Shown here: in pieces, positions 15,850 to 25,269 of the stretch
How positions within the stretch are numbered: the stretch's first letter is position 1
Layout of the letters: every line of letters begins with the position of its first letter
Assembly: GCA_964496575.1 (NCBI GenBank)
Contig: CAZCAC010000056.1
Coordinates: 1 to 51,827, forward strand
Length of the DNA: 51,827 nt
Direction: 5' to 3'
From: CAZCAC01 sp964496575
GTDB lineage: Bacteria > Planctomycetota > UBA1135 > GCA-002686595
Notes under the pieces: generated by a model
The model's database searches: none
Told to the model about the DNA's origin: nothing
What the model saw: the letters and a program-made list of their open reading frames with translations, nothing else
Position numbers and translations under genes: made by a program

Positions 15850-15993
15850 GGAGAAGAGCCTCGGGGCGGGCGACGAGTCTGTCAAGCGCTCGGTTCTTCC
15901 CAAACGGAGCGCGAGGCCGCCGGTTCAGGCTTGAGCGAGGCGCGCCTTCGGCGAGAATGAGCCCGTCCCGCCCCCCGCCTCGAGAGGAACGCC

Positions 15994-16239
15994 GTGATCG
16001 ACAAGGACCTGCTGAAGATCCTCGCCTGCCCCGAGACCCACCAAGCGCTCTCGGAAGCGCCGGAGAGTCTGCTCGCCCAGCTGAACGAGCGGATCGCCGG
16101 CGGCGGGGTGACGAACGTCGGGGGGGAGGTCGTGACCGAGGTGCTGGCCGCGGGGCTGGTTCGCGAGGACGGCGCGATCGTCTACCCCGTACGCGACGAG
16201 ATCCCGGTCCTCCTGATCGGCGAGGGGATCGCCGTCTAG
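15994..16239 (+). CDS. Trm112-like small protein
   Basis: An 81-residue protein starting at GTG with GAGAGGA six bases upstream. The N-terminal IDKDLLKILACPETHQAL and C-terminal VYPVRDEIPVLLIGEGI are typical of the Trm112/UPF0434 family, whose archaeal and eukaryotic members activate methyltransferases. The usual second cysteine pair is missing; only the Cys of ACP remains, so zinc binding is doubtful. An insertion of about 25 residues rich in Gly and Val (IAGGGVTNVGGEVVTEV) lies between the two conserved blocks. It is 24 nt upstream of the EboE-like gene, so the two are likely co-expressed. Confidence 0.8.
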   Translation: MIDKDLLKILACPETHQALSEAPESLLAQLNERIAGGGVTNVGGEVVTEVLAAGLVREDGAIVYPVRDEIPVLLIGEGIAV

Positions 16240-16263
16240 CCCGCTGCCGCCCGGAGCCGAGTC

Positions 16264-17505
16264 ATGCGTTTCCACCATCCGCAGCTCGAGGGGCGGAGTG
16301 TACGCCTCGCGTACTGCCTCAACCTCCACCCCGCCGAGGACCTCGCCGGTTGCCTCGAGGGGGTTCGACGGATCACCCTGCCGCTGCGCGACGCTCTTCC
16401 GCCGGCGGGGCGCTTCGGGATCGGGATGTATCTCCCCGCCGCCGTGGCGCTCCAGCTGGACTCGCCCGAAGGAGCGGGGGCGCTCGAGGAGCTCGCCGCG
16501 TTCCTCGAGAACGAGCGGCTCGATCCGTTCACCTTCAACGCCTTTCCCTACGGCGGTTTTCACCGCGCCGGGCTGAAGGAGGGCGTCTTCGAGCCGACCT
16601 GGTGCGAGGCGCGGCGAGCCGGGTACACCCTGGCCGTCGCGCGCGTCGCCGCGAAGCTGAACGCGGGCTCGCAGGGCCACGTCTCGATCAGCACTCACCC
16701 CGGTCGCCACGGCGCCTTCGCGCCGGGGGAGTTCGAGCGGGCGGCGGAGAACCTCGGCCGCGTGGTCCTCGAGCTGGCGCGGATCGAGGAAGCGGGCGGC
16801 CCGCGGATCGTGCTCGGCCTGGAGGCGGAGCCCCGCGCGTGCGCCGGCGACAGCTCGGCGCTGGCGATCCAGCACTACCGGCTGCGCGGTCACCTGGCGG
16901 AGAGCGTGGGGCTGGAGCGGCTCGATCGCCACCTGGGCAACTGCCTCGACAGCTGCCACTCGGCGGTCGAGTTCGAGCGGGCGGGGGAGGCGGTGGAGCT
17001 CGCCACTCGCGCGCCGCTGGCCAAGGCCCAGGTGACCAACGCGATCACGCTCCTCGCTCCCCGTGAGAACGTGGAGGCGCGCGAGGCGCTGCTCGCTCTC
17101 GACGAGGAGCGCTTCCTGCACCAGACCACCGGCCGCCTGCGCCCGGTCTTTCCCCGTTCGAACGACCTGCCCGAGCTGCGCGCCGAGCTGGAGGCGGAGG
17201 ACTCCCCCTGGCTCCGCTGCGACCAGTGGCGCACGCACTTCCACGTACCGGTGAACCTCACCGACCTGGGCGTGCCCGGGCTCACCACCACGCGCGAGCA
17301 CACCCGGGAGATCCTGACCCTGCTCCTGACCGCGCCCGAGCGGTGGCCGGGTGACGAACTCCACCTGGAGATCGAGACCTACACCTGGGAGATCCTGCCC
17401 GGAGCGGCGCGTGGCACCGGCGACCTGGTGGACGGACTGCGCCGCGAGTACGAGGAGGTGCTCACCGGCCTGCGCCTCGGCGGGTGGCTCGTCGAAGGGG
17501 TCTGA
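16264..17505 (+). CDS. EboE-like TIM-barrel protein (metabolite traffic protein)
   Basis: A 413-residue protein of the xylose-isomerase-like TIM-barrel superfamily resembling EboE. Typical segments are YCLNLHPAEDLAGCLEGV, FTFNAFPYGGFHRAGLKEGVFEPTW, GHVSISTHPG, LGLEAEPRACAGDS and LGNCLDSCHSAVEF, which supply the His/Glu/Cys metal-site candidates. In ebo clusters (eboA-F) the encoded proteins are linked to export of precursors such as the scytonemin monomer. No other ebo gene is nearby, so the function here is open. GGAG precedes the ATG. It follows the Trm112-like gene closely. Confidence 0.75.
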   Translation: MRFHHPQLEGRSVRLAYCLNLHPAEDLAGCLEGVRRITLPLRDALPPAGRFGIGMYLPAAVALQLDSPEGAGALEELAAFLENERLDPFTFNAFPYGGFHRAGLKEGVFEPTWCEARRAGYTLAVARVAAKLNAGSQGHVSISTHPGRHGAFAPGEFERAAENLGRVVLELARIEEAGGPRIVLGLEAEPRACAGDSSALAIQHYRLRGHLAESVGLERLDRHLGNCLDSCHSAVEFERAGEAVELATRAPLAKAQVTNAITLLAPRENVEAREALLALDEERFLHQTTGRLRPVFPRSNDLPELRAELEAEDSPWLRCDQWRTHFHVPVNLTDLGVPGLTTTREHTREILTLLLTAPERWPGDELHLEIETYTWEILPGAARGTGDLVDGLRREYEEVLTGLRLGGWLVEGV

Positions 17506-17540
17506 AGCCGCTTCCGGAGGACAAAAGCCGACTCCCCTCG

Positions 17541-17569
17541 TTGACAGCCCCCCGGTGGCTGCGTATTCT
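17541..17569 (+). promoter_or_regulatory. Strong sigma-70-type promoter of tRNA-Glu
   Basis: TTGACA (17541-17546), a 17-nt spacer and TATTCT (17564-17569) stand about 50 nt before the tRNA. This is the best match to the sigma-70 consensus in the window. Confidence 0.75.
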
Positions 17570-17620
17570 CCCGGCCCGCGCGGTGGGGGTGACCTGCCGC
17601 GCGTCGCCACAAGTACACGT

Positions 17621-17698
17621 GGCCCCTTCGTCTAGTCTGGCCTAGGACACCAGGTTTTCATCCTGGCGACAGGGGTTCAAATCCCCTAGGGGTCACCA
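17621..17698 (+). tRNA. tRNA-Glu (anticodon TTC)
   Basis: A 78-nt tRNA with encoded CCA. Acceptor arms GGCCCCT/AGGGGTC pair with one G-U. The anticodon stem CCAGG/CCTGG encloses TTTTCAT (anticodon TTC), and the T arm is AGGGG-TTCAAAT-CCCCT. The D-loop is long (TAGTCTGGCCTAGGA). It sits between a strong promoter and a hairpin. Confidence 0.96.
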
Positions 17699-17701
17699 TC
17701 C

Positions 17702-17737
17702 ACGAGGCCGTTCGCGCGAGAGCGCGAGCGGCCTCGT
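17702..17737 (+). terminator. Hairpin after tRNA-Glu
   Basis: ACGAGGCCG (17702-17710) pairs with CGGCCTCGT (17729-17737) and the stem continues inside as TCGCGC-GAGA-GCGCGA with a GAGA tetraloop. It starts 4 nt after the CCA and is followed by CCCTTTCCC. It would end the tRNA transcript and also lies beyond the 3' end of the convergent pseudogenes. Confidence 0.6.
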
Positions 17738-17754
17738 CCCTTTCCCGCCGAGCA

Positions 17755-18063
17755 TCACTCCTCGAGCGACTTCCGGTGCAGCCGGACCAGGAGCGCTTCG
17801 GCGGCCTCGTGATCGGGTTCGTCGGGCAGCCTGGATTCCCGTCGCCGCTGCTCCAGGCGGTTGGTCATCTCCTCGGCGAGCTCGAGCAGCGCCTCGTAGG
17901 TGAGACCGCCGTCGCGGATGCCGAGGAGCCACTCCCGGTCCGGGCGGCGCACGATCAGGGTTCCCTCGGTGAGGACCTCCTCGCCCATCTTCAGCAGGCG
18001 GACGAGGTGCATCGCGTGCTTGGTGTCGTAACCTTGCTGTTCCTCGAGCGCGGCGCGGGCGGC
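17755..18063 (-). pseudogene. C-terminal remnant of a YcgL-type nucleotidyltransferase
   Basis: Directly after the TGA of the pnkp remnant, in the same frame, about 102 codons read AARAALEEQQGYDTKHAMHL and onward to the stop. GYDTKHAMHLVRLLKMGEE and RRPDREWLLGIRDGGLTYEAL match the C-terminal helical part of the DNA-polymerase-beta-type predicted nucleotidyltransferases (COG3541/YcgL group) that often accompany pnkp and hen1 in RNA-repair operons. The catalytic N-terminus (GS-x-DxD motif) is absent and no start codon lies at the break. The only ATG, at 18012, is internal to a conserved motif. It is read as a 3' remnant left by a deletion. Homology is from recalled family features, not a search. 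Confidence 0.65.
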
Positions 18064-18969
18064 TCACAGCCGCGGATCGACGGGCTCGCTCTCCAGCGCG
18101 AGCACGCCGAACACGCACTCGTGAACGCGGTAGAGCGGCTCCCTCTCGACGAAACGGTGGAGCGCCTCGAGCCCGAGCGCGAACTCGCGCAGCGCCAGCG
18201 AGCGCTTGCGGCCGAGCGAGCGCTTGCGCAACCGCTCGAGGTGTTCGGGGGCGGTGTACTCGGGGCCGTAGATGATGCGCAGGTACTCGCGGCCGCGGCA
18301 CTTCAGCGCCGGCTGGACGAGGCCCTTCTTCCCGCGCACGATCCACTCCAGCGGCTTGACCACCATTCCTTCGCCGCCGCGGCCGGTGAGCTCCTCCCAC
18401 CACGCGATCCCCGCGCCCTCGCTCTCGGGATCCCCGAGCTCGACGATCCGGTGAGCGGTCGGGTGGAGGAAGCCGTCCGCGTGATCGCACAGCGCGGTGA
18501 GCGTCTCCATGTGCCAGGGGTGGTCGCGATCGGTGTGGACCCGCCCTTCCGTCGCCAGCAGGTGGAAGGGCGCGAGCGAGAGGTCGGCGAGATCCTCGAC
18601 CTTCCAGCAGTACCGGCGGTAGGCGTCGACGTAGCGGCTCGCCCGGCTCGCGCGCGCCCGGTAGCGCGCCAGGAGCTCGGGGTCGCCGGTCCCCCGCTCG
18701 ACCGCCCGCTGGAGGAGTCGCGCGGCTTCGGGCAGCGCGGCCGTGGCGGCGGAGCCGACCGCGGCGTACTGCGAGCGGAGCAGCTCCCCGGCCTTGGCCG
18801 ACCAGGGGAGCAGCTCGGCGTCGAGGCAGAGCCAGTCGGTCTCGAAGCGATCCCAGAAACCCGCGGCGTCCAGCGCCCCTCGAACGCGATCGAGGAAGGC
18901 GCGCTCGAGCTCCTCCTCGGCGAAGAAGGGACGTCCCGTCCGGGTGTGGACGATCCCCGAGCGTCCGAC
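18064..18969 (-). pseudogene. Pnkp remnant: C-terminal RNA ligase domain only
   Basis: About 301 codons match the C-terminal ligase (adenylyltransferase) domain of bacterial polynucleotide kinase-phosphatase, which heals and seals ribotoxin-cut RNA. Recognisable pieces run from GIVHTRTGRPFF, through DWLCLDAELLPWSAKAGELL and GGEGMVVKPLEW (a late ligase motif), to the family C-terminus RVHECVFGVLALESEPVDPRL. The kinase and phosphatase domains, and the ligase motif I with the adenylated Lys, are missing. At the 5' end the frame runs without a break into a different frame of hen1. The open frame extends upstream to 19218, but that part is the out-of-frame shadow of hen1. No enzymatic activity is expected. 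Confidence 0.8.
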
Positions 18970-19450
18970 CCTCGCCCCACTCCGGGAACTGCTCGTCCAG
19001 CGGGTGGCGCGTTGCTTCCACCTCGTATCCGAGTGGCTCGAACAGGCGGCGGAGAAGAGGTTCGCCGCCCCGACAGGGGATCGCGGGGAGCCGTGCTTCC
19101 AGGGGCAGCTCTTCCTCGAGCAGCTCCGGTCGCGCCTTGCAGCGTCCATTGAGCGCCGAGCCGAGGACCTTGGAGATCGCCACGCTGAGGAAGGACGAGG
19201 CGACGTACGGGCGATCATTGACGTACTCGAAGAGGGACGTCGTGCGACCCTCCCGCCGCCCGCGCACGAGACCGATCGGATCGACGTCGAGCAGCATCGC
19301 GAAGGTACAGCGCTCGTCCCCGGCCTCGGGATAGAAGACGTGTGCCTGACCGAAGGACAGGTCGAAGGACTGCGTGCGCTCGGGGTGCTTGGCGAGCAGG
19401 TAGCCGAGGTCCGTCGCGGGCGGCCTGGTGGTCGTGATGGTCAGGAGCAT
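18970..19450 (-). pseudogene. hen1 remnant: N-terminal domain only
   Basis: From ATG 19450 about 160 codons match the N-terminal domain of Hen1, the 3'-terminal RNA ribose 2'-O-methyltransferase that partners Pnkp. Features are MLLTITTTRPPATDLGYLL, QSFDLSFGQAHVFYPEA, LLDVDPIGLVRGRR, YVNDRPYVASSFLSVAI and LFEPLGYEVEATRHPLDEQF. Similarity stops after FPEWGE (about 18971) and the sequence passes into pnkp in another frame. The methyltransferase domain is gone. In the known system this N-domain alone activates the Pnkp ligase domain. The ATG overlaps the xdhB stop by 10 nt. Confidence 0.8.
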
Positions 19451-21710
19451 GAGCCCGGGCCGGGTACCCCGCAGAGCGCCAGCAACATCTTCTCCGTGGT
19501 CAGCGGCGCATCGAACGTCCACGCCTCCTCCGAGCGGTAGGCCCGCGCGGCGTCGCGCAGCGCGAAGTACGCGCCGATCCCGTACAGGAGCGGCGGCTCG
19601 CCGACCCCCTTGGAGTGCATCACCGCCGCCGGGTTGTCCACGTCCTCGAGGAAGTGAACCTCCACGCTCTCCGGCGCGAAGTCGATGTCGGGGGCCTTGT
19701 AGGTCGCCAGGCTGTCGGTGACGAGGCGCCCCGTCGCCTCGTCGAAGCGAAGCTCCTCCAGCGCGATCCAGCCGATCCCCTGCAGCAGCGCACCCTCGAC
19801 CTGGCCGCGGTCGACCAGGGGTTCGAGGCTCTTCCCCGCGTCGTGGACGATGCGCACCGAGTCGACGCGATAGACGCCGCGCAGGCAGTCGACGGTGACC
19901 TCGGTCAGCGCTGCGCCCCAGACGTGGTAGGCGAAGGGGCGGCCGCTCTCGCGCTCGCGATCGTAGTCGAGGCGCGGAGTGGCGTAGTGCGCCTGGGCGG
20001 AGAGGTTGACTCGATCGAGCCAGGCGCTGGAGACGAGGGTCTCCCAGCAGAGCTCCGTCGCCCGCCCCGAACGCTGAACGGCCTCGCCCTCGATCGTCAG
20101 CTCGCCGGCAGGGACGTCGAGCCTCCGCGCCGCGAAGGCGATGAGCCGCTCGACGATCCTCTGGCAAGCGAGCTCGGTCGCCTTGCCGTTGAGGTCGGCG
20201 CCGCTGCTCGCCGCGGTGGGGGAGGTGTTGGCGACGGTGGTGGTCGAGGTGGTGGTGATCGATACGCGGGAGCTGTCGATCCCCAGCGTGCGCGCCGCCA
20301 CCGCGCGCATCTTGGTCGCGACTCCCTGCCCCATCTCCACCGCGCCGGTGCTGACCTGCACCGTGCCGTCGGTGTAGACGTGTACCAGCGCGCCCGCCTG
20401 GTTGAGGGTCTTGTTGGTGAAGGAGATGCCGAAGCAGATCGGCATCAGGGAGAGCCCCCGCTTCTCGAAGGAGTGCGCGTCGTTGAAGCGCCGGGCCCGC
20501 TCGCGCACGGCCGCGAAGTCGTAGCGCTCGAGTACCTCGTCGACGCAGCGCTTCGCCCGGCACCCTTCCAGTTCCATGCCGAAGGGCAGGACGTCACCGT
20601 TCTCGAGCAGGTTCCGGCGCTGCAGCTCCTCCCGCGGGAGGCCCAGCGCCTCCGCCGCGGCGGTGAGGGCGCACTCGATCACGAAGACCGCCTGCGGCCC
20701 GCCGAAGCCGCGGAAGGCGGTGAAGGGCGGGAGGTTCGTCCGGCAGGAGTGACCGGTGATCCGCACCGATGGGATCCGGTACGCCCCGGTCGAGTGGAAA
20801 AGGCTGCGCTCGAGGATCGCCGGGGAGAGGTCCGCGGCCGCGCCCGCGTTCTGGAAGTAGGTCGCCTCGAAGGCGAGGATCCCGCCCGCCTCGTCGAGGC
20901 CCAGCTTGTAGTCGCTGCTGTAGGGGTGGCGCTTGCCCGTGAAGCGGAGGTCGTCCTCGCGGGAGAGCACCAGCTTGACCGCGCGCCCCGTGTGGAGCGC
21001 AGCCAGCGCGGCCAGCGCCGACCACGGCGTCGCCTGGTCCTCCTTGCCACCGAACGCCCCGCCCAGCCGCATCACCTCGACCTCGACCGCGGTCATCGGC
21101 AGGGCGAGGAGCTTCGCGGTGGTGCGCTGCACCGCGGTGGGGGCCTGCGTTCCCGAGTGGATGCGCAGCCGGCCGCCCTCGAGGGGGATCGCCAGCGCGG
21201 CCTGCGTCTCGAGGTAGACGTGCTCCTGACCGCCGGAGTCGACCCGCCCCTCGACGATGGTGTGGCAGCGCTCGAAGGCGGCGTCGACGTCGCCCGAAGC
21301 GAGTGTGCGCGAGGGCACGATGAGCTCGCCCCGCTCGGCGGCGAGCCGCGGGTCGAAGAGGCCAGGGCGCTCTTCGAGCTCCAGGCCGACGGCCGCCGCG
21401 CCGCGCTCCGCCTCCTCGATGCTCTCCGCGACGACCAGCGCCAGCGGCTGGCCGACGAAGTGCACCGCTTCCGAGGCGAGCAGCTCCTCGTCCTGGACGA
21501 TCACGCCGATCTGGTTGTCGCCGGGGATGTCGCGGGCGGTGAAGACCCCGCGGACCCCCGGCGAGGAGCGGGCGCCCTCGGTGTCGATCGAGACGATCCG
21601 GGCGTGCGCCACGGGCGAGGCGCACACCGCGGCGAACAGCATCCCCGCCGGCTCGGGCAGGTCGTCGACGAAGGGGGACTCGCCGCGAACGTGGAAGTGC
21701 GTCTCGACAT

Positions 21711-21714
<4 letters not shown>
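19441..21714 (-). CDS. xdhB: Xanthine dehydrogenase-type molybdopterin subunit
   Basis: A 757-residue large subunit of a molybdenum hydroxylase, most like xanthine dehydrogenase XdhB, which oxidises hypoxanthine and xanthine to urate. Conserved cofactor segments include GQEHVYLETQAALA, RLGGAFGGKEDQ, FRGFGGPQAVFVIE, VEMGQGVATKM and near the C-terminus SKGVGEPPLLYG, containing the catalytic Glu. The length is normal. It starts within the xdhA stop (ATGA) and ends overlapping the hen1 remnant. Substrate could be another purine or aldehyde; the paired xdhA layout favours xanthine dehydrogenase. Confidence 0.9.
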
Positions 21715-23147
<1,433 letters not shown>

Positions 23148-23154
23148 CGAATTG

Positions 23155-23169
23155 CCTCCATCGTGGAGG
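23155..23169 (-). promoter_or_regulatory. Hairpin covering the xdhA ribosome binding site
   Basis: On the minus strand CCTCCA-CGA-TGGAGG (23169-23155) forms a 6-bp stem whose right arm contains the xdhA Shine-Dalgarno GGAGG. Pairing would hide the ribosome site. It could be fortuitous because the stem is short. Confidence 0.35.
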
Positions 23170-23316
23170 GACCAGATGATCGACCGATCGCCCGGCGGAA
23201 GCAAGGTGCTGGTGTGAGCGGGGGGCGAATGGCCGGGTTCCCGGCGGCCTCTCGAGGCGGAGGTTCCGGTATGATCAGCGGATCGGACTCTCCCCAGAAC
23301 CCCGAGAGCACTCGCC

Positions 23317-24120
23317 ATGGAAGTACGCACGATCATGACCCGGGATCCCATCACCGTCGCGGCGGACGACTCTCTCGACGCCGCCATGGAGGTGATGGAC
23401 GAGAAGAACATCCGGCACGTGCCGGTCGTCGACGGCGACGAGCTCGTCGGCGTGCTCTCCGACCGCGACCTCCTGAGCGCGACCGGTTGGCTGCCGGAGT
23501 CGAAGCGCTCCGAGGGAGGGGCGCGCCAGGTGAGCGAGCTGCTCGGCCGCAAGCCGGTGGTCACCTCCCCCGACGACAGCGTGGTGATGGCGGCGGTCGA
23601 TCTCACCTCGCGGGAGATCGGCTCCCTGCCGGTGGTCGAGGACGGTGCGCTGGTCGGCATCCTCACCGAGCTGGATCTCCTGCGCGTGTACCACGAGATG
23701 TGCGCGCGGGAGGACGGCCTCACCGGGTTGCACCACCCGGTGACCGAGCTGATGGCCCTGCACCCGGTGACGGTGAGTCCGGACGCGACGCTCCTCGACG
23801 CGCTCGAGCTCGAGGAGGAGCGCGGGATCCGTCACCTGCCGGTGCTGGACGGGGGGCGACTGGTCGGGATCCTCTCCGACCGGGACCTGCGCCGGGCGCG
23901 CGGTCGGGGGACCGCTCCGAGCACCCGGGTCTCCGAGCTGATGACCGAGGACCCGGTGACCCTGGCTCCCGGCGACTCCCTGCTCGAGGCGGCCCGGCGC
24001 GTGCTCGAGGATCGCATCAGCGCCCTGCCGATCGCCGACGGTGGCACCCTGGTCGGAATCCTGACCGTGACCGACCTCCTCAACCACTGCATCCCCAACC
24101 TGAGAACCCCGGGGAACTGA
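23317..24120 (+). CDS. Protein with four CBS domains
   Basis: A 267-residue protein built almost only of four CBS motifs, i.e. two Bateman modules. Each begins with a TVAADDSL-type strand: MTRDPITVAADDSLDAAMEVM, KPVVTSPDDSVVMAAV, LHPVTVSPDATLLDAL and EDPVTLAPGDSLLEAA, and each ends in a GxLVGxLSDRDL-like strand. CBS pairs bind adenosine nucleotides or S-adenosylmethionine and usually regulate a partner; no effector domain is fused here. A -10-like TATGAT (23270-23275) lies about 41 nt upstream. The gene is divergent from xdhA and upstream of the AI-2E transporter gene. Confidence 0.9.
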   Translation: MEVRTIMTRDPITVAADDSLDAAMEVMDEKNIRHVPVVDGDELVGVLSDRDLLSATGWLPESKRSEGGARQVSELLGRKPVVTSPDDSVVMAAVDLTSREIGSLPVVEDGALVGILTELDLLRVYHEMCAREDGLTGLHHPVTELMALHPVTVSPDATLLDALELEEERGIRHLPVLDGGRLVGILSDRDLRRARGRGTAPSTRVSELMTEDPVTLAPGDSLLEAARRVLEDRISALPIADGGTLVGILTVTDLLNHCIPNLRTPGN

Positions 24121-24183
24121 CGCCGGCCTCGACCCCTCGATCGCGCTGGTTCCTCCTCACCACGAGCGGTACCCTCTCCCGCC

Positions 24184-25233
24184 ATGGAAGACTCCCCCGA
24201 TCGGAGCCTGGAGCGCCGGACCCAGACCATCTGCCTCCTGATCCTCGCCGCGATCGCGATCGGGGTGACCCTGTTCCTCCTGCAGGCGGTGCTGGTCCCC
24301 TTCGTGCTCGCCCTCTTCCTCTCGATGATGGTCACGCCGGTGATGGACTTCCAGCAGCGGCGCTTCCGCATGCCGCGCTGGCTCTCGATCGTCAGCACGA
24401 TCGTGATCGGCCTGGTCATGCTGGTGCTGCTGTCCGGGCTGATCACCACCGCCCTGGCGGACTTCATCGCCCAGAGCCAGTCCTACAACGAGAAGGTCCT
24501 GGCCCTGTGGGATCGGACCACCGACGGCATCGAGAGCCTCGCGCGAAGCACGGGGATGGGGGGGGAGGAGTTCTCCCTCGACGATGAGCTCGAGCCGCTC
24601 CGTGAGAAGATGCCGGGGCTGATCAGCGGTGCGATCGGCTGGACGGTCAACGCGGGGCTCGGGCTGATCTCCAGCGGCCTCCTGGTGGCGATCTTCATGA
24701 TGTTCCTGATCGTCGGCCACCGCCGACCGGCCGGCGGGGACCGCGAGAGCCTCTCCGGTGAGGTCCGCACCCGCGTCAAGGAGTACCTGCGGGTCAAGAT
24801 CCTCGTCTCGGCGATCACCGCCGTCGCGGTCTACGCGATCCTGAAGATCTGCGGCATCGACCTCGCGCTGGTCTTCGCCCTGATGACCTTCCTCCTGAAC
24901 TTCATCCCCAACATCGGCTCGGCGGTCGCCATGCTGCTGCCGGTTCCGGTCGTCCTACTCACCGGGGAGATCTCCGTCACCACCAAGATCGTGGCGCTCG
25001 GGCTCCCCGCGCTGGTGCAGTTCCTGGTCGGCAACGTGCTCGAGCCGAAGTGGATGGGCAGCTCCCTCGACCTCAACCCGATCGTGATCCTGCTCGCCCT
25101 GATCTTCTGGGGCGTTCTCTGGGGACCGGTCGGGATGCTGCTCTCGGTGCCGATCACGGCCGTGCTCAAGATCCTCCTGCAACGGCTGCCGTACACCCGC
25201 CCGGTCGCCGATCTTCTCGCCGACAGTCCCTGA
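24184..25233 (+). CDS. AI-2E family transporter
   Basis: A 349-residue inner-membrane protein of the AI-2E/UPF0118 family, whose members move autoinducer-2, Na+/H+ or other solutes. About seven to eight hydrophobic segments are present, with the family's paired N-terminal helices (ICLLILAAIAIGVTLFLLQA, VPFVLALFLSMMVTPVMDF), a periplasmic or loop region from about 100 to 150, and the conserved C-terminal FLLNFIPNIGSAVAMLLPVPV, GNVLEPKWMGSSLDLNPIV and WGPVGMLLSVPITAVLKI. The ATG lies eight bases after TACCCT (24170-24175) with TGGTTC 17 nt further upstream and no Shine-Dalgarno, a leaderless layout. Substrate unknown. Confidence 0.9.
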   Translation: MEDSPDRSLERRTQTICLLILAAIAIGVTLFLLQAVLVPFVLALFLSMMVTPVMDFQQRRFRMPRWLSIVSTIVIGLVMLVLLSGLITTALADFIAQSQSYNEKVLALWDRTTDGIESLARSTGMGGEEFSLDDELEPLREKMPGLISGAIGWTVNAGLGLISSGLLVAIFMMFLIVGHRRPAGGDRESLSGEVRTRVKEYLRVKILVSAITAVAVYAILKICGIDLALVFALMTFLLNFIPNIGSAVAMLLPVPVVLLTGEISVTTKIVALGLPALVQFLVGNVLEPKWMGSSLDLNPIVILLALIFWGVLWGPVGMLLSVPITAVLKILLQRLPYTRPVADLLADSP

Positions 25234-25269
25234 GTCCACGCCGCACCCCTCCAGCCGACTCGAACTCCG

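Noticed and set aside
17755..18012. An 85-residue gene of its own starting at ATG 18012
   Set aside because: The ATG lies inside a conserved motif (GYDTKHAMHL) of a larger nucleotidyltransferase and the frame continues upstream to the pnkp stop; it reads better as a 3' remnant.
18064..19218. Full-length 384-residue ligase protein starting at 19218
   Set aside because: Residues 1-83 of that frame are an arginine- and serine-rich shadow of hen1; true ligase similarity starts at about 18,969.
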